Below are positions 34,901-49,100 of a stretch of 64,000 bases of DNA, piece by piece (position 1 is the stretch's first letter; every line of letters begins with the position of its first letter). A program made the position numbers and the translations under genes. Origin of the DNA: Zygnema circumcarinatum (Eukaryota > Streptophyta > Zygnematophyceae > Zygnematales > Zygnemataceae); NCBI GenBank assembly GCA_037447605.1, contig CM074805.1:3858335-3922334 (forward strand), given 5' to 3'. Below the pieces are notes generated by a model. The model was not told where the DNA came from, searched no databases, and worked only from the letters and a program-made list of their open reading frames with translations.

Positions 34901-37360
34901 ATCTGAAACTGCCCCTTTGGCTCACATGAGTGGATGGCAGATACCTCAGTCACCGTAATGACTCGAAAAGACAGATTTTGATTTTGTAAAGTGGGTCACT
35001 CTTCTTGCCTAAAGCGAACCCTTGCAGACTGAACCGAAGCTTCACCACATAACTCTTATGCCATGAGTAATCCCCCTTCTCCCTTCCCCTTCCGCCCTCT
35101 CCTCTGCAGGTCTGCCCGGTCTGCCGGCTTCAATGGCGGTGCGAGCAGCACTGCTGAGTGCACAACTGTGCAGTTGGAGTTCTTGGCTCTGAGCCGTGAA
35201 ACTAACAACTCCCAATACGGCGAGGCGGCTATGCGCACTATGGAACACGTGCGGAGGCTTCCCAAGTTCCGAGGGCTTGTGCCCATCTTCATAGAGTGCG
35301 GAAGCTCACCCTCTTCAGCTACCTCTACCTCTTCCTCCCCTTTCCTAACTTCCCCCAGACTGTCCCACTGCCTTCCTGCCCCGGGTGCACCCTCTCACAA
35401 GGACGGGTTGTCTTTGTTTGGGCGGCTTTCGCCGCATACTGTATCGTTTTAAAAGACCAGTGTCTTTTACTTTGGCAAGTGATGTGTGTATTTGCAGCAT
35501 GGTTGGTGTTTTGGCCGTGTTCTCACATTTAACACCTTCAATCAAGAGCGATCTTTTGTTCCTGTTACAATTCCCCTCCGCCTGTGAGAGTTTGACTTGA
35601 CGAGCATTCCTTGGTGCTCACTCTCTTTCCTTTCCATGCGGGTGCAGTCCAAACTCTGGGGAGTTCTATGGACAGGAGATTCGGTTGGGCTCGCGAGGGG
35701 ACAGCTACTACGAGTATCTCCTAAAGGTGTGGCTACAGCAGGGCCGCTCTCCCTCCTTTCTGAGGACGCTCTATGACGAGGCAATGGAGGGAGTGAAGGC
35801 GCGTCTCGTTGCGAGGTCTGTTCCCAAGGGGTTGCTCTTCATCGGCGAACTGCCCTCCGGGGGAGAGGGGCATTTCCATCCCAAAATGGACCATCTTGTA
35901 AGTTTCCAATCCGCAATCTCTGCGCAGATGTTTGACGATTTTCTCCAGCTGGGCAATGAGAGAGAGTTGTCCCGTCATTTTGGCGATAAGTGAATTGGCA
36001 TCTCTTCATGTTTGGCAAATTAGTTCAGCTCACGAACATGATGCTCCTTAGATGGAACTCACTACCAAACCAAACCAAACCAAACCAAACCAAATGCCGT
36101 TAAATATGTTTTGCAGCTGTGAATGCACAATCTTTAGTTAAACTTGCCCGGATGCTCCCCTGCAGGTCTGCTTTCTGGGGGGCACCTTGGCGCTGGGGGT
36201 CACGGGGGGGCTGTCCCTTAAGCAGGCGGAAATGAAGCAGCCGCTGTCCAAGGAGGCAAGGGACACTTTGGAGCTCGCAAAGGACTTGACGCACACCTGT
36301 TTCGAGATGTACAACGTTACGGCCACAGGCCTTGCTCCCGAAATCGCCTACTTCAGCACACACGTAAGGACGAAACTGCGAGCGGTTGCAGATGCCACAT
36401 AGAACAGGTTCTCCGTTTTGGCTCAGGTTGTGTGTCGTGCTTTGATTGCATTCTCAGGGATGCTTGTGCTCGGACGCAGGGCCTTTTGTGTAAGGATCAA
36501 ACAGGGAATGAGTCGTGGCTGTGTAAAAAAATCAACGTGATTAACTTTCACATTTAAGGTCTGTTAGGATGAGTTTCCTTTGCTCGTGCTTAGAAGGTTC
36601 AGAGGAAGAGTGTGGAGAACTTTCTGTCAATGGAATGCCTTCAGGATGCAACTGAAGCTGAATCGTTAGGGAAAGCAATGTCTATTTCCTATTCGTTGAC
36701 CTTGTTTTGGTGCGTTTTTTTATGTGTAGATGGAGAGCAACAGTGACCACGGGACCCGTCCTGATGCTGAGTACAGGCAGGACATTGACATTCATCCCTT
36801 GGATCGTCACAACCTGCTGCGCCCAGAGACAGTGGAGTCCCTGTTCTACCTCTACCGCATCACTGGGGACAAAATGTGAGCCGCCCTGAGGGAGATTGTG
36901 TAGGGTTTAAGCATTTGGAGGTTTGACTGTGACGTGCTGCCAAGTATGGAAGAAGGAATTGCATCTTTTGAACGAGTGGCGGTGTGCTGTTTTTTTTGTA
37001 AGTGACGTTCTTTGTGTATGGCATCTGCAGCTGTGATGTGATGGGCTGCTCACAGAAATTGAACCTTGATAGGGAGGAGGAGTTGGGCCTTCTTTCTTTC
37101 TTTGTGGCAGGTATCGCGACTGGGGATGGCAAATTTTTGAAGCATTTGAGAATTACTCGCGAGTGGAAAGCGGAGGGTACTCCTCACTCAACGATGTGAC
37201 GAGGGTGCCTCCGCCGATGAGGGACTCCATGGAGACCTTCTTCTTGGGAGAAACGCTCAAGTACTTGTACCTCTTGTTCGACGACAACAACCTCCTTCCA
37301 CTCGACAAGTTTGTGTTCAACACGGAAGCGCACCCGTTTCCAATATTCGCAAAAGAATGA
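31934..37360 (+). CDS. MNS3: Class I ER alpha-1,2-mannosidase (GH47, MNS3/MAN1B1-like) with giant acidic linker
   Basis: Type II membrane glycosidase that trims Man9 to Man8 on N-glycans in the ER/early Golgi. Seven exons fit in phase: 31934-32014, 32864-34764, 35110-35295, 35648-35897, 36166-36363, 36730-36875 and 37111-37360, giving 1003 residues. Residues 1-40 are a basic cytosolic tail; a membrane anchor follows ([16 protein letters not shown], ~44-60). Residues ~75-498 are a Glu/Asp/Lys/Gly-rich linker encoded in one exon. The GH47 domain shows [120 protein letters not shown] and [11 protein letters not shown]. The acidic catalytic residues (in [20 protein letters not shown]) and the calcium-binding Thr (FNTEAHP) are present. 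It follows human MAN1B1 more closely than Golgi MNS1. A 43-bp GT...AG stretch at 34619-34661 may be an extra tiny intron or coding. Confidence 0.92.
36064..36095. repeat. (CCAAA)n microsatellite
   Basis: About six tandem CCAAA units lie in the intron between exons 4 and 5 of the mannosidase. Confidence 0.9.
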
Positions 37361-37864
37361 GATAAAGGGAGGCTACAATGTCTCAGCCAATGTCTGCATG
37401 CCACGTCTGGGCAAAGCTTATTAAGGCAGAGCTAAGCAGCACCCTTGTTGTTGTTGGTACTTGAAGCTCTCTAACAGCGAGCTGTCCGTACCCAATTACT
37501 ACCAGTTAGGTTGAGAAATCGAACCTTTATTTTAGTTAATTGTTCAATGTTCAATTGAAAAATTAGAAAAAGTTACAGTTGAACGTTTGAACAGTCGGAT
37601 CGAATGTTTTGAAACTTGAGAATTATTTTAACAATATGAAAGAAAAAGTTCAAAAGCTCAATATTTTCGCTTGAACGTGTGGACTCCAAATTTTGCCACG
37701 TATGATTCAAGCAGTCTGAGGGATTCGCCGTACGAGTTTTTGCGCCAGATCAACTATCACCGTACGGTACGGATAGATTCCACGACCGTACCGAAGTTTT
37801 TGGAAACCAGAAATGGGTCCAGCGCTTGGCGATTTGCCAAAATCTCATTGTTGATGGGTGGATT

Positions 37865-37895
<31 letters not shown>

Positions 37896-37905
37896 NNNNN
37901 NNNNN

Positions 37906-37937
<32 letters not shown>

Positions 37938-38840
37938 TGACGCAGAAACTGTATTTTTTTTCGAACTACGGTTTTGAAATTTTATTTTTTCGAGAAGCCA
38001 AAATCTTTAGTTCCTTGTGTTCAACCTAAGTGGTAGCGGGGTACATCCTTCCCCCACTCCTCGCCGCGCCAAGGACTGTCCAATCCTTCTGCCCCAAACG
38101 CGGCCTTCACGTGCAGCACGTCCAAAGCGTGTGCTGTGCGCGAAGTCCTCCACACTTGCTGCCCAGTTTTGTGCCGGGTTGGTCCACTTGCCAATGGAGC
38201 ATTTTCACATGCATGTGCACTTTGACCCGCCATCAACAACTGCTAGCTAGAACAATGCATGGCAGCGCTTGTTCTTGAAAGTAGAACCTTGAAAGCCTAC
38301 AGTTAGCGCTACTGCTTCAGTCGTCCTACGAACTTTTTCCCTTCTATGGGGGAAAGGCTGATTAGGATTATTTGGTGGCAGCCATGTTGGTCACTTATGC
38401 AATGTGTGTGCTTACCATTCGTTTGTCGCTTCTTTCCTTTGTCATATATTGCTCCACAAAAAAACGTAGTAGGTAAGTTCCATGTTGAAGGGCCCCGTCT
38501 GAAAAAGCACAAAGAAAAACACGATCTCGTGCTCTTCTGTTTTACGGCGGCGGATAACGGAATGGGAGTGGATAACAACGGAACGGGAGTGGATAACGGC
38601 CAGCCCGGCGCTGGAATTAATTCCGGAGAATCGCGATATTAAACGGAGGGAATATTCTCCCAAGATCTGCGCGCAACAACGCCCTTCCCCCCGGCATTGT
38701 GAGCGGGACGAAACCAGTCCGCTGGCCGTGTGAATGGGCCAAGACCTGCTTTCTAGCTGTGTGAGCGGGTCGAAACCAGCCCCCACTTCCCCTCAGCGCC
38801 GCAGCCACGAATTCGGCCTCCCACGCCCTCCCCCGCCGCA
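37361..38840. other. Intergenic, with poly-A tract and 10-N gap
   Basis: Holds the mannosidase 3' UTR, an ACCGTACGGTACGG motif near 37760, a ~30 bp poly-A, ten N at 37896-37905 and another ~30 bp poly-A. Imperfect repeats of GGATAAC occur at 38552, 38570 and 38591. No gene is supported. Confidence 0.5.
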
Positions 38841-39395
38841 AGTCCTGTCACGTGGCACAACCTCCTTCCCTTACCGTCCGATTCCCACTCCACGCGTCCT
38901 TTCCACCGTCCGATTTCTCAGTACTAGTTATAGATTCACTTTACACGTGTAATGATTCCCCGTGATTCGTAAAGAATCCTCCAGCACGTGCGGGCCCTCC
39001 GCCGCATCATCCTCAGCCTCAAGCGCGATTCCTATCCGCCGAAATTCTTTTCCTGGGCTGCCCGAAGTTTCTTTTTTTTCGGGAGCGCTGCCCCGCTGAG
39101 CGCCGCGGACCACCAGAAGCGTCCTCAAGTTTTTTTGTTCACGCCAGCGTGGCATATTATCGACCGCCGGATCTGGAACCCACCCACATCGGACGGTCGA
39201 GGGTGCGCCTGATCGGATGGGCGCCTCCTTGCCACTTGTAGAACGGACGGCTCTCCGGACGCGGGGGCGTACGCCGGCGGCCCTTTATTTGGCGGAGGGC
39301 TAGGCAGGAGGGGCATTTGAAGCAGCAGCAACAAGCAGAAGCAGGAGCATTTTTGGACGCTGCAAGCACTCCTAGCAACCCTAGGAATATCAGAC
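38841..39395 (+). promoter_or_regulatory. Aldolase promoter with three CACGTG boxes
   Basis: The perfect G-box core CACGTG occurs at 38849, 38944 and 38985, within 550 bp upstream of the aldolase ATG. G-boxes bind bZIP/bHLH factors such as HY5 and PIFs in plants. Light control is plausible for a Calvin-cycle gene but is inference here. Confidence 0.5.
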
Positions 39396-41186
39396 ATGGC
39401 GTCCCTCGCTTTGAAGCAGGCGGTGACCATCGGCAGCAGCGAGTTTGTCGGCGCTGCCGTGAGGAGCGCGGCTCCCGCCAAGGCTGTGCAGAATGTGTCT
39501 TTCACCATCCGCGCAGCTGGATACGAGGAGGAGCTCAGGAAGACCGCGGTCAGTGTGCTTGATGAGAAAGGGGGTTTTGGCGGGTTTGGTTGCTTGCGAT
39601 TGATGTTAATGTTGAGGCTAGAGTTGTGAGCTGGGGGAAGGGAGCCTCACAGATCAAGATGTTTTGTTTCTGTGCAGAAAGCCATTGCCACCACTGGCCG
39701 CGGTATCCTGGCCATGGATGAGTCCAACGCCACCTGCGGACTGAGGCTGGCTTCCATCGGCATGGAGAACACTGAGGCCAACCGTCAGGCATACCGCACT
39801 CTGCTCGTGGCCACCCCTGGCCTCGGCGAGTATGTCTCCGGCGCCATCCTCTTCGAGGAGACCCTTTTCCAGAACACCACCGACGGCAGGACCATGGTGG
39901 CTGCTCTCGCCGACAACAACATGATCCCCGGTATCAAGGTCGACAAGGTACATTCAACAATCCGTTCCAGATCCAATAGATTATAGGCGCATTCATGGAA
40001 ATCGACTGTGAAAAGTTGTATTTTTTGTAAAACTTGGAACTCACTTGGATTCGTTCTGCAATCCGCAGGGTCTTGTGCCCCTTGCCGGCTCCAACGACGA
40101 GTCCTGGTGCCAGGGCTTGGACGGCCTTTCCTCCCGCTGCGCTTCCTACTACAAGCAGGGCGCTCGCTTCGCCAAGTGGTGAGTTTCCTTCAAGTCGCCA
40201 ACCGGACGCACGCGTGCATTGGTACTGCTTGATGAGATAATGGCTCTAAAAGCATCTGACAGTTTTTGGCTCGAGTCTGCAGGCGCTCAGTTGTGAGCAT
40301 CCCCAACGGCCCATCCGAGTTGGCTGTTACTGAATGCGCATGGGGACTTGCCCGATATGCCTCCATTGCACAGGTACTTCGACTAGTACATGGTGATTCA
40401 TTAAGCTGAGAACAGCTCGTCTGCAGCATCTTAATTAATGGAGGGAACAGCTGGGACATTTGGGGATGACGGCACAGCTGATAGGGTTTCCGCTGTTTTG
40501 CAGGACAACGGACTTGTGCCCATTGTTGAGCCTGAGATCCTCCTGGACGGTTCCCACGGTATCGACAGGACCCTCGAGGTTGCCGAGAAGGTGTGGTCAA
40601 AGGTGTTCTACTTCCTCGCTGAGAATAACGTTGTCTTCGAGGGCATCCTGTTGAAGCCTTCCATGGTTACCCCCGGTGCTGAGTGCAAGGACAGGGCCAC
40701 CCCCGAGGTTGTTGCTGAGTACACTTTGAACCTCCTCAAGAGGCGTGTGCCCCCTGCCGTGCCCGGTATCATGGTAAGCGGCATCTTCTCCACTTCTCCT
40801 TCGCCGCTTCCGTTGCACGAAGCATGAACGCCGAACAGCAATCAGTGAAGAAGCTTGTTTGCCCGTGTTCTCGACCTAAGCTTGTCAACTGTTGTTTCGT
40901 TTTGCAGTTCCTGTCCGGCGGACAGTCCGAGGTCGAGGCCACCTTGAACTTGAACGCCATGAACCAGTCCCCCAACCCGTGGCACGTGTCTTTCTCCTAC
41001 GCCCGTGCCCTCCAGAACACCGTGTTGAAGACATGGAAGGGACAGCCCGAGAACATTGAGGCTGCACAGAAGGCTCTCCTGATCCGTGCCAAGGCCAACT
41101 CCCTGGCCCAGCTCGGCAAGTACTCTGCTGAGGGCGAGGCTGAGGAGGCCAAGCAGGGCATGTTCGTCAAGGGATACTCTTACTAA
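39396..41186 (+). CDS. FBA: Chloroplast class I fructose-bisphosphate aldolase
   Basis: Cleaves fructose-1,6-bisphosphate (and sedoheptulose-1,7-bisphosphate) in the plastid Calvin cycle and glycolysis. Six exons: 39396-39548, 39678-39947, 40069-40178, 40283-40373, 40504-40773 and 40908-41186, giving 390 residues. Residues 1-45 are a Ser/Ala/Val-rich, acid-poor transit peptide ([17 protein letters not shown]...). The body reads [70 protein letters not shown] and [14 protein letters not shown], with the Schiff-base lysine near residue 259. [19 protein letters not shown] and the C-terminal KGYSY with the catalytic Tyr are intact. Third-position G/C bias is stronger here than in neighbouring genes, as expected for a highly expressed gene. 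Family, compartment and structure are all clear. Confidence 0.97.
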
Positions 41187-42332
41187 GCGATAGCGTCAGG
41201 GCACTTCAGGCTGTGCTACACGTGTGTGTAGTCTTGTACAATGACTCTACTGCACGGATTGCAGCAGGCAGAAGATATATTTTTCGTAGGAGCGCGACTG
41301 GAATCTTTGCTTCTCCCGAACTGGGAGATAGAATATTGAGAAAATAGGTAGACCACTCAGTTAGGCCACAAAATGAAAAAAGTTTGTTTACTCCCACCTC
41401 AAGAAAGAGAACATTTCTCCGTACGTCGTGTTCTGTCTCTCTTGTCTCCGTCTGCTCTTTAAAAAAAAAAAAAAGCTTGCATGCTTCTCCTACAGCTCAG
41501 GCCTGTTTCAAGCATTAAAAATGTGAATCCAACCCGCCGCATATGTGTTGAACTCATAATATTTTTGAAGCAGCAGCAACTGTACTTGATCAATGAGCTT
41601 TCAAGAGTGGAAGGGATGAGGCAGATGAAATGGGAGTATGAAACCTAGCAGACAGCTCAATTGTCTCCTCTGTTACTCCCTTAGGTGTTTACTCAAATCG
41701 CGAAGGCCGTGCGACCAAATGGGGTGAGGGAGAGGAGGGCTGCCTGGGAGAGTGCGAGCCAATGCCTCCATGGCGAATCGAATGGGGAAGTGACGTTGTC
41801 CGACGTGGCTGCCACGTAGGCGAAACTGAAATACTCCCCGGCATTGTATGTCCTCTCGGAGCGCGGCTCCGCCGTGACCGTGACCGCGGCGGACCAATAC
41901 GCGAATGCCACGAGGCTGCGTTGTGCCACTTTGTCCCACACGACAACGGTTTATTATTCGCCACGTGACCGTGACCGACTGGTGGTGCAATTGTTGTTGA
42001 ATTTCGGGCTTCATTTCTATGTGACGTGCCACCGAGGTGTTTGAGACAAAAAAAAAAGGATCACTCCAAAAGTTCGGAATAAAAAACTATTCAAAGCTAA
42101 AATCTACTAAAATTTCCTTCGTAGAAAACTCGGCTTTTCTCATTTACATGCGGATGCAAATTTGCAAAAAAGGAAAAAGAAAATCGTTACTTTCTTACAA
42201 ATAAGACAGCGCATCAATTCCGAGCCGCGCACCTCGAATTGATTTAAGGCATTAAGAATGTCTGCACATATACAACGACCTAAAAAAAGAATGGCAGCCG
42301 GCCGTCTCCGGAAGCACGCGAGCATGATGACG
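41187..42332. other. Convergent intergenic region
   Basis: Lies between the aldolase stop (+) and the RPN11 stop (-). It holds both 3' UTRs and a poly-A run at about 41461. ORFs near 41690-42030 have no family resemblance. Confidence 0.5.
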
Positions 42333-45253
<2,921 letters not shown>

Positions 45254-46156
45254 GTCGCAGCCCTTTCTTCCCCGCAGTCAGCGCTCCCTCTCCTCCCCTC
45301 GCCCTCTCCCTCTCTCCCTCTTGCCCACTCTCCCTCTCTCCCTCTCTCCTTACACGGAAAGCAGAGCGAAGTTAGGGTTTCCAGCTTTCCCCTCCCTTGG
45401 CTCCAAATACAGGAACAGTACTCCGCAATTTGGACAAGACAAAACAGAAAAGGTTCTCTGCCACGATGGCATACGTGGACTGCCATGCTGGCACTTACGG
45501 GCCATCTGGACATGTCCGCGTGGCAGAATCCTGCACTCGCAAATCGACAGCTACAACAGGTGGGCCCCTCTCGGGTGTCAATCTTGAAAATCTTCCGTAA
45601 ATCAAAGTTGAAAATCAGTACATTTTTTAGATAAAATGCTCTCATCAAAATACTAATTCTTATTTGACTTCAGTATACGGGAGAGAATCTCCCGTAGCGA
45701 TTTTCCTGACGATGACAGCTCCTAGTGGCCTGCCATACCCAGCGTGTCAACCTTTTGAAATAGGGCGTCAAAATTTAATCGGAACCAGTATTCTAAAATC
45801 CACTATTTGATAGGTGTAACAGTCTGCAGTGTACTGCGTTTTCTTACCAGTTCCAATTGATGTCGCCTGCCCCCCGCCCGCTCTCCCGCGTCCCGGGGCC
45901 TCGCTCGCACGTGCGGCGACTTTCAGGTGCCCGCGCGCCAAACCCGCGAGTTTACTTTCCAGGACGGCTCGGCGACTCGTACAAAACCAATCCTGGACAT
46001 GCATCGCACGTGTGAATCTCCACTCTGCCCGGAAGGTCTCTGAGGGAGGGAGGGAGGAGAGTGGAGGAGCGGAGAGGGGAGGGAGGAGAGAGGGGGGGAG
46101 AGAGGGCGGTTGAGGTTGACGGCTTGCATGGGGTGAAGGAGATGGCCTGTTGAAAT
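45254..46156. promoter_or_regulatory. Divergent promoter RPN11 / atypical E2F
   Basis: A 0.9-kb spacer between outward-facing starts. It has CT-rich sequence next to RPN11 (45287-45352), GA-rich sequence next to the E2F gene (46040-46112) and a GC-rich middle carrying a perfect E2F site. Confidence 0.6.
45935..45942 (-). promoter_or_regulatory. E2F consensus site TTTGGCGC
   Basis: GCGCCAAA on the plus strand is TTTGGCGC on the minus strand, an exact match to TTTSSCGC. It sits about 680 bp upstream of RPN11 and about 220 bp upstream of the E2F-family start codon. This suggests autoregulation or E2F control of either gene. Confidence 0.55.
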
Positions 46157-49100
46157 ATGCCGGACGAGTCAGTGGGCGCTTGGCGCCGAGGACGCTGGCT
46201 CGGGGGAGAGGGAGAGGAAATGGACGCGTGTGATGTTGCGCTAGTTGCAAATACGTTGAATACGGGAGACAAATCGTTGCTTTCTTGTTACGCGGGCAGA
46301 GAAGACGACATACTGTGTCCTATTGCCACGAAAAATGCATTCTCACCGAACGAGGACGAAGTTAGGTCAGTTGGAATGACAACTGTACCATGTCTGTCTG
46401 ATTAACATCTGTTTATTCTGTCTAGACATGACGCTTTTTCAACAGGCTGAAGCAAAGAGGTAATATGTCAGCTCGCTCAGTCCTTACTGTTTAACTCGCT
46501 TGACCTTTCGAGCATTTAAAAAACCCTTTTGTTGTATGTCAATGCTCCGAATCCTCGTAAGTTCTTGAGCAACTTGGATCAACTGGAGATCGCTTGTCTA
46601 AAGAAGGATTCACGTTGGGCTGTTCACAGGGCCTACAAACTTGGCAGAGGAAAATGTTCTTATAATCAAATTGAACTGCTCCTTTTGGAATCAAACGGCA
46701 AGGTCTCGAACTTGCTGGGAATCGCTGAAGCTGCAGAAGTTGCAGTGGGTGGTGATGTGGACGACAGCCTCTTGGACAGTTCCTTGCGGTACAACCTTCG
46801 CTTCAACGATGGTCGTCAGATTAGGCTATACTTATTTCTGGTTTATGCAGTTCCACATGGACTCACATATGGAAAAGACCAATGTCCAGAGTACCACTGG
46901 GTACCAGTCACCAGACATAGGTGTCAAAGAGGCTGCAAGGGCCCTGTTCTTCGAGGTCTGCAGAGGTTTGGCAAGTTGCCAAAACGAATCGCTGTTTCGC
47001 CAGGACCATGCGACGGGGGCTGGAAAGAGACAAGCAAATTGTATGTTGCAATTGATGAGGCAAGCAACCATGTCCGCCAGGGCTGTGGAACTACACACTT
47101 CAGGCTGCTGGTGGCTGCCTATACGGACGACCAGGTCCTTCTTGGTAGTGCTGTTTCCCCCAGCATCAAGGTTGTTGCAAACAACGACGTGCCTGGCGGG
47201 TCAGCAAACTTCCAAATCCACTGTAACATAAGCGGTGGGTCCTTGATCTGCTGGCCTGTATGAGCTGGGACGAATTGCGTGCCACAATCTGACAGGAGCT
47301 GTTTTATCTGGAAAATTGATTCTCAATTGCGTTAGTGCTTTTCGCTTGCCTTTCTTGTTTGCACTCTAAATTATTTGCATTGCATTGCAAAGAACAGTGC
47401 GTGTATATGTCTATTAGTCCATTGCACCTCCTTCCCACCCGCCGGAGCAGGAGAAAAGGATGGAGCTGTGGAAGGTGGTACTGTATCAAGGACAATTTTT
47501 CCCCACTGCATAAGTTAACAATAGTACCGGTCAAGGTCGCAATCTTGTAGATTGCTCCATTTCTTGTTTTCATTTCCGTCATGTCCGTTTTCTGCCATGC
47601 AGAGGTGCCGATGAGCACTGCGGCTCCAAGACAACCTGAACCCTCTTTCGTTCAAAGAAGCACAAAACGAGGTGTACAGTCTGGTATCACAAGTCACAAG
47701 ATCCTCCAGGTACTTGTCGATGTATATTCAATTTTACGACCATTTCTTTGTTTTGACTTGTGCTATCATGGAATTTTCGCGTACCGTCCCCTTCCATGTT
47801 GTATGCGGCAGTCATCGTCGTCTGAATGTAACTACTGCAAACTATACGATCGGCCTGTTTTTTTCTGCAAACATGGAAACTGCATTAGCATGCACTCACT
47901 AGTCATGATAATATACGGAGAATGTTGTTTGTGTTTGTGTGTTATTGCAGACAGGTAGTGGTGTACAGACTGCGGGAGGGCCATCGTCACACCTGCCATC
48001 ATCTTTTGTAGCTGCAGCGCAGTCTGATTTTACAGCCGCTTCTGCTAAGCCTCTCACAGAAGTGAGGGCAAATGCATCTTTAGATCCAGTCGTGTTCCAA
48101 ATTGGCGATGTAATAATGGAAAGCTCAGATAGGCCAAGATTGGTACTTAAAGAGGAACTAGACGACACCAGCCCGAGCTCTTCTCCTTCATCTGAAGACT
48201 ATTCAGAGTTCTTAAGTGAAGGGACTTCGTTATCAGAAGAACGAGAGGAGACCTCGTCACAGTCAACAAGATCTATTATCAGCCTTGATGAGGTGAACAT
48301 TTTGGCAAATTGCTAGTTTACTACTAGTTAGTACTAATTTTGTTGATCCGGAGTTATGTAACATGAGCATCCTTTTGAAAGCAGAATTTGGCTTTGAGCA
48401 ATGCTTGGAGCAACGGTTTACTCCCCATTATTTATGCTCGATAGTTGTTCGCCTAACCGGCTGGAAGTGGGATTCAAAACAGGATAAGGACCCTTATTGT
48501 CGAAAGGACCACTCTTTATCAACTTCATGTCAGCGGTATGTGTGGAGGGGAAGTTGTGAAATCGGCCATCAAAATGCTTTGCTCTATACGGTGATGTTCG
48601 TTCTTTGATGGCTTTAGGGAGACTATTGGAAATGCCTCCTCCTATCTTGGTTTTTTCAGTTTTTGATTTTATTCATATAATTTGGTGCTTGTGCAGCCTT
48701 TTTGAAGCCTACGCGGCCAAAAGAGGAGCGGTCTTTCAACTGGAGAGTCTTGCAGCTTCATTAGGTATTGGCACTGAATCACATTTGTTCCTGAATGACT
48801 GAGAAGCATCTTTGTCTGCGTCGCCATCTTCTCATCTTAGTTGCTGACAAGACTCGTGCTTTGAGTCAAGTCGTTCAAGCCACTAAGCAAGCCTGTGAGT
48901 TATGTGAGGCTTAAACGTGTATGTGAAATTGAGTGAAATAGGTGTGGTTGTGCGGTTTTTCAGTATTTGATGACTCTGGGAACTGCTTGTGGCTCTTTCT
49001 TTTGAGGTGAAGATACTTCAAAACGCCGCGTCTACGACATAGTCAACGTTCTAGAAAGCATTCAGGTGGTTCGGCGACGAGCAAAAAACGAATATGTCTG

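Noticed and set aside
37671-38029. Lys-rich ORFs through poly-A
   Set aside because: Artefact of two poly-A runs around a 10-N gap.
46641-47231. 196-codon alternative-frame ORF
   Set aside because: It overlaps the 46570-47234 exon in another frame. The exon frame has in-phase splice partners on its 3' side and a more protein-like sequence.
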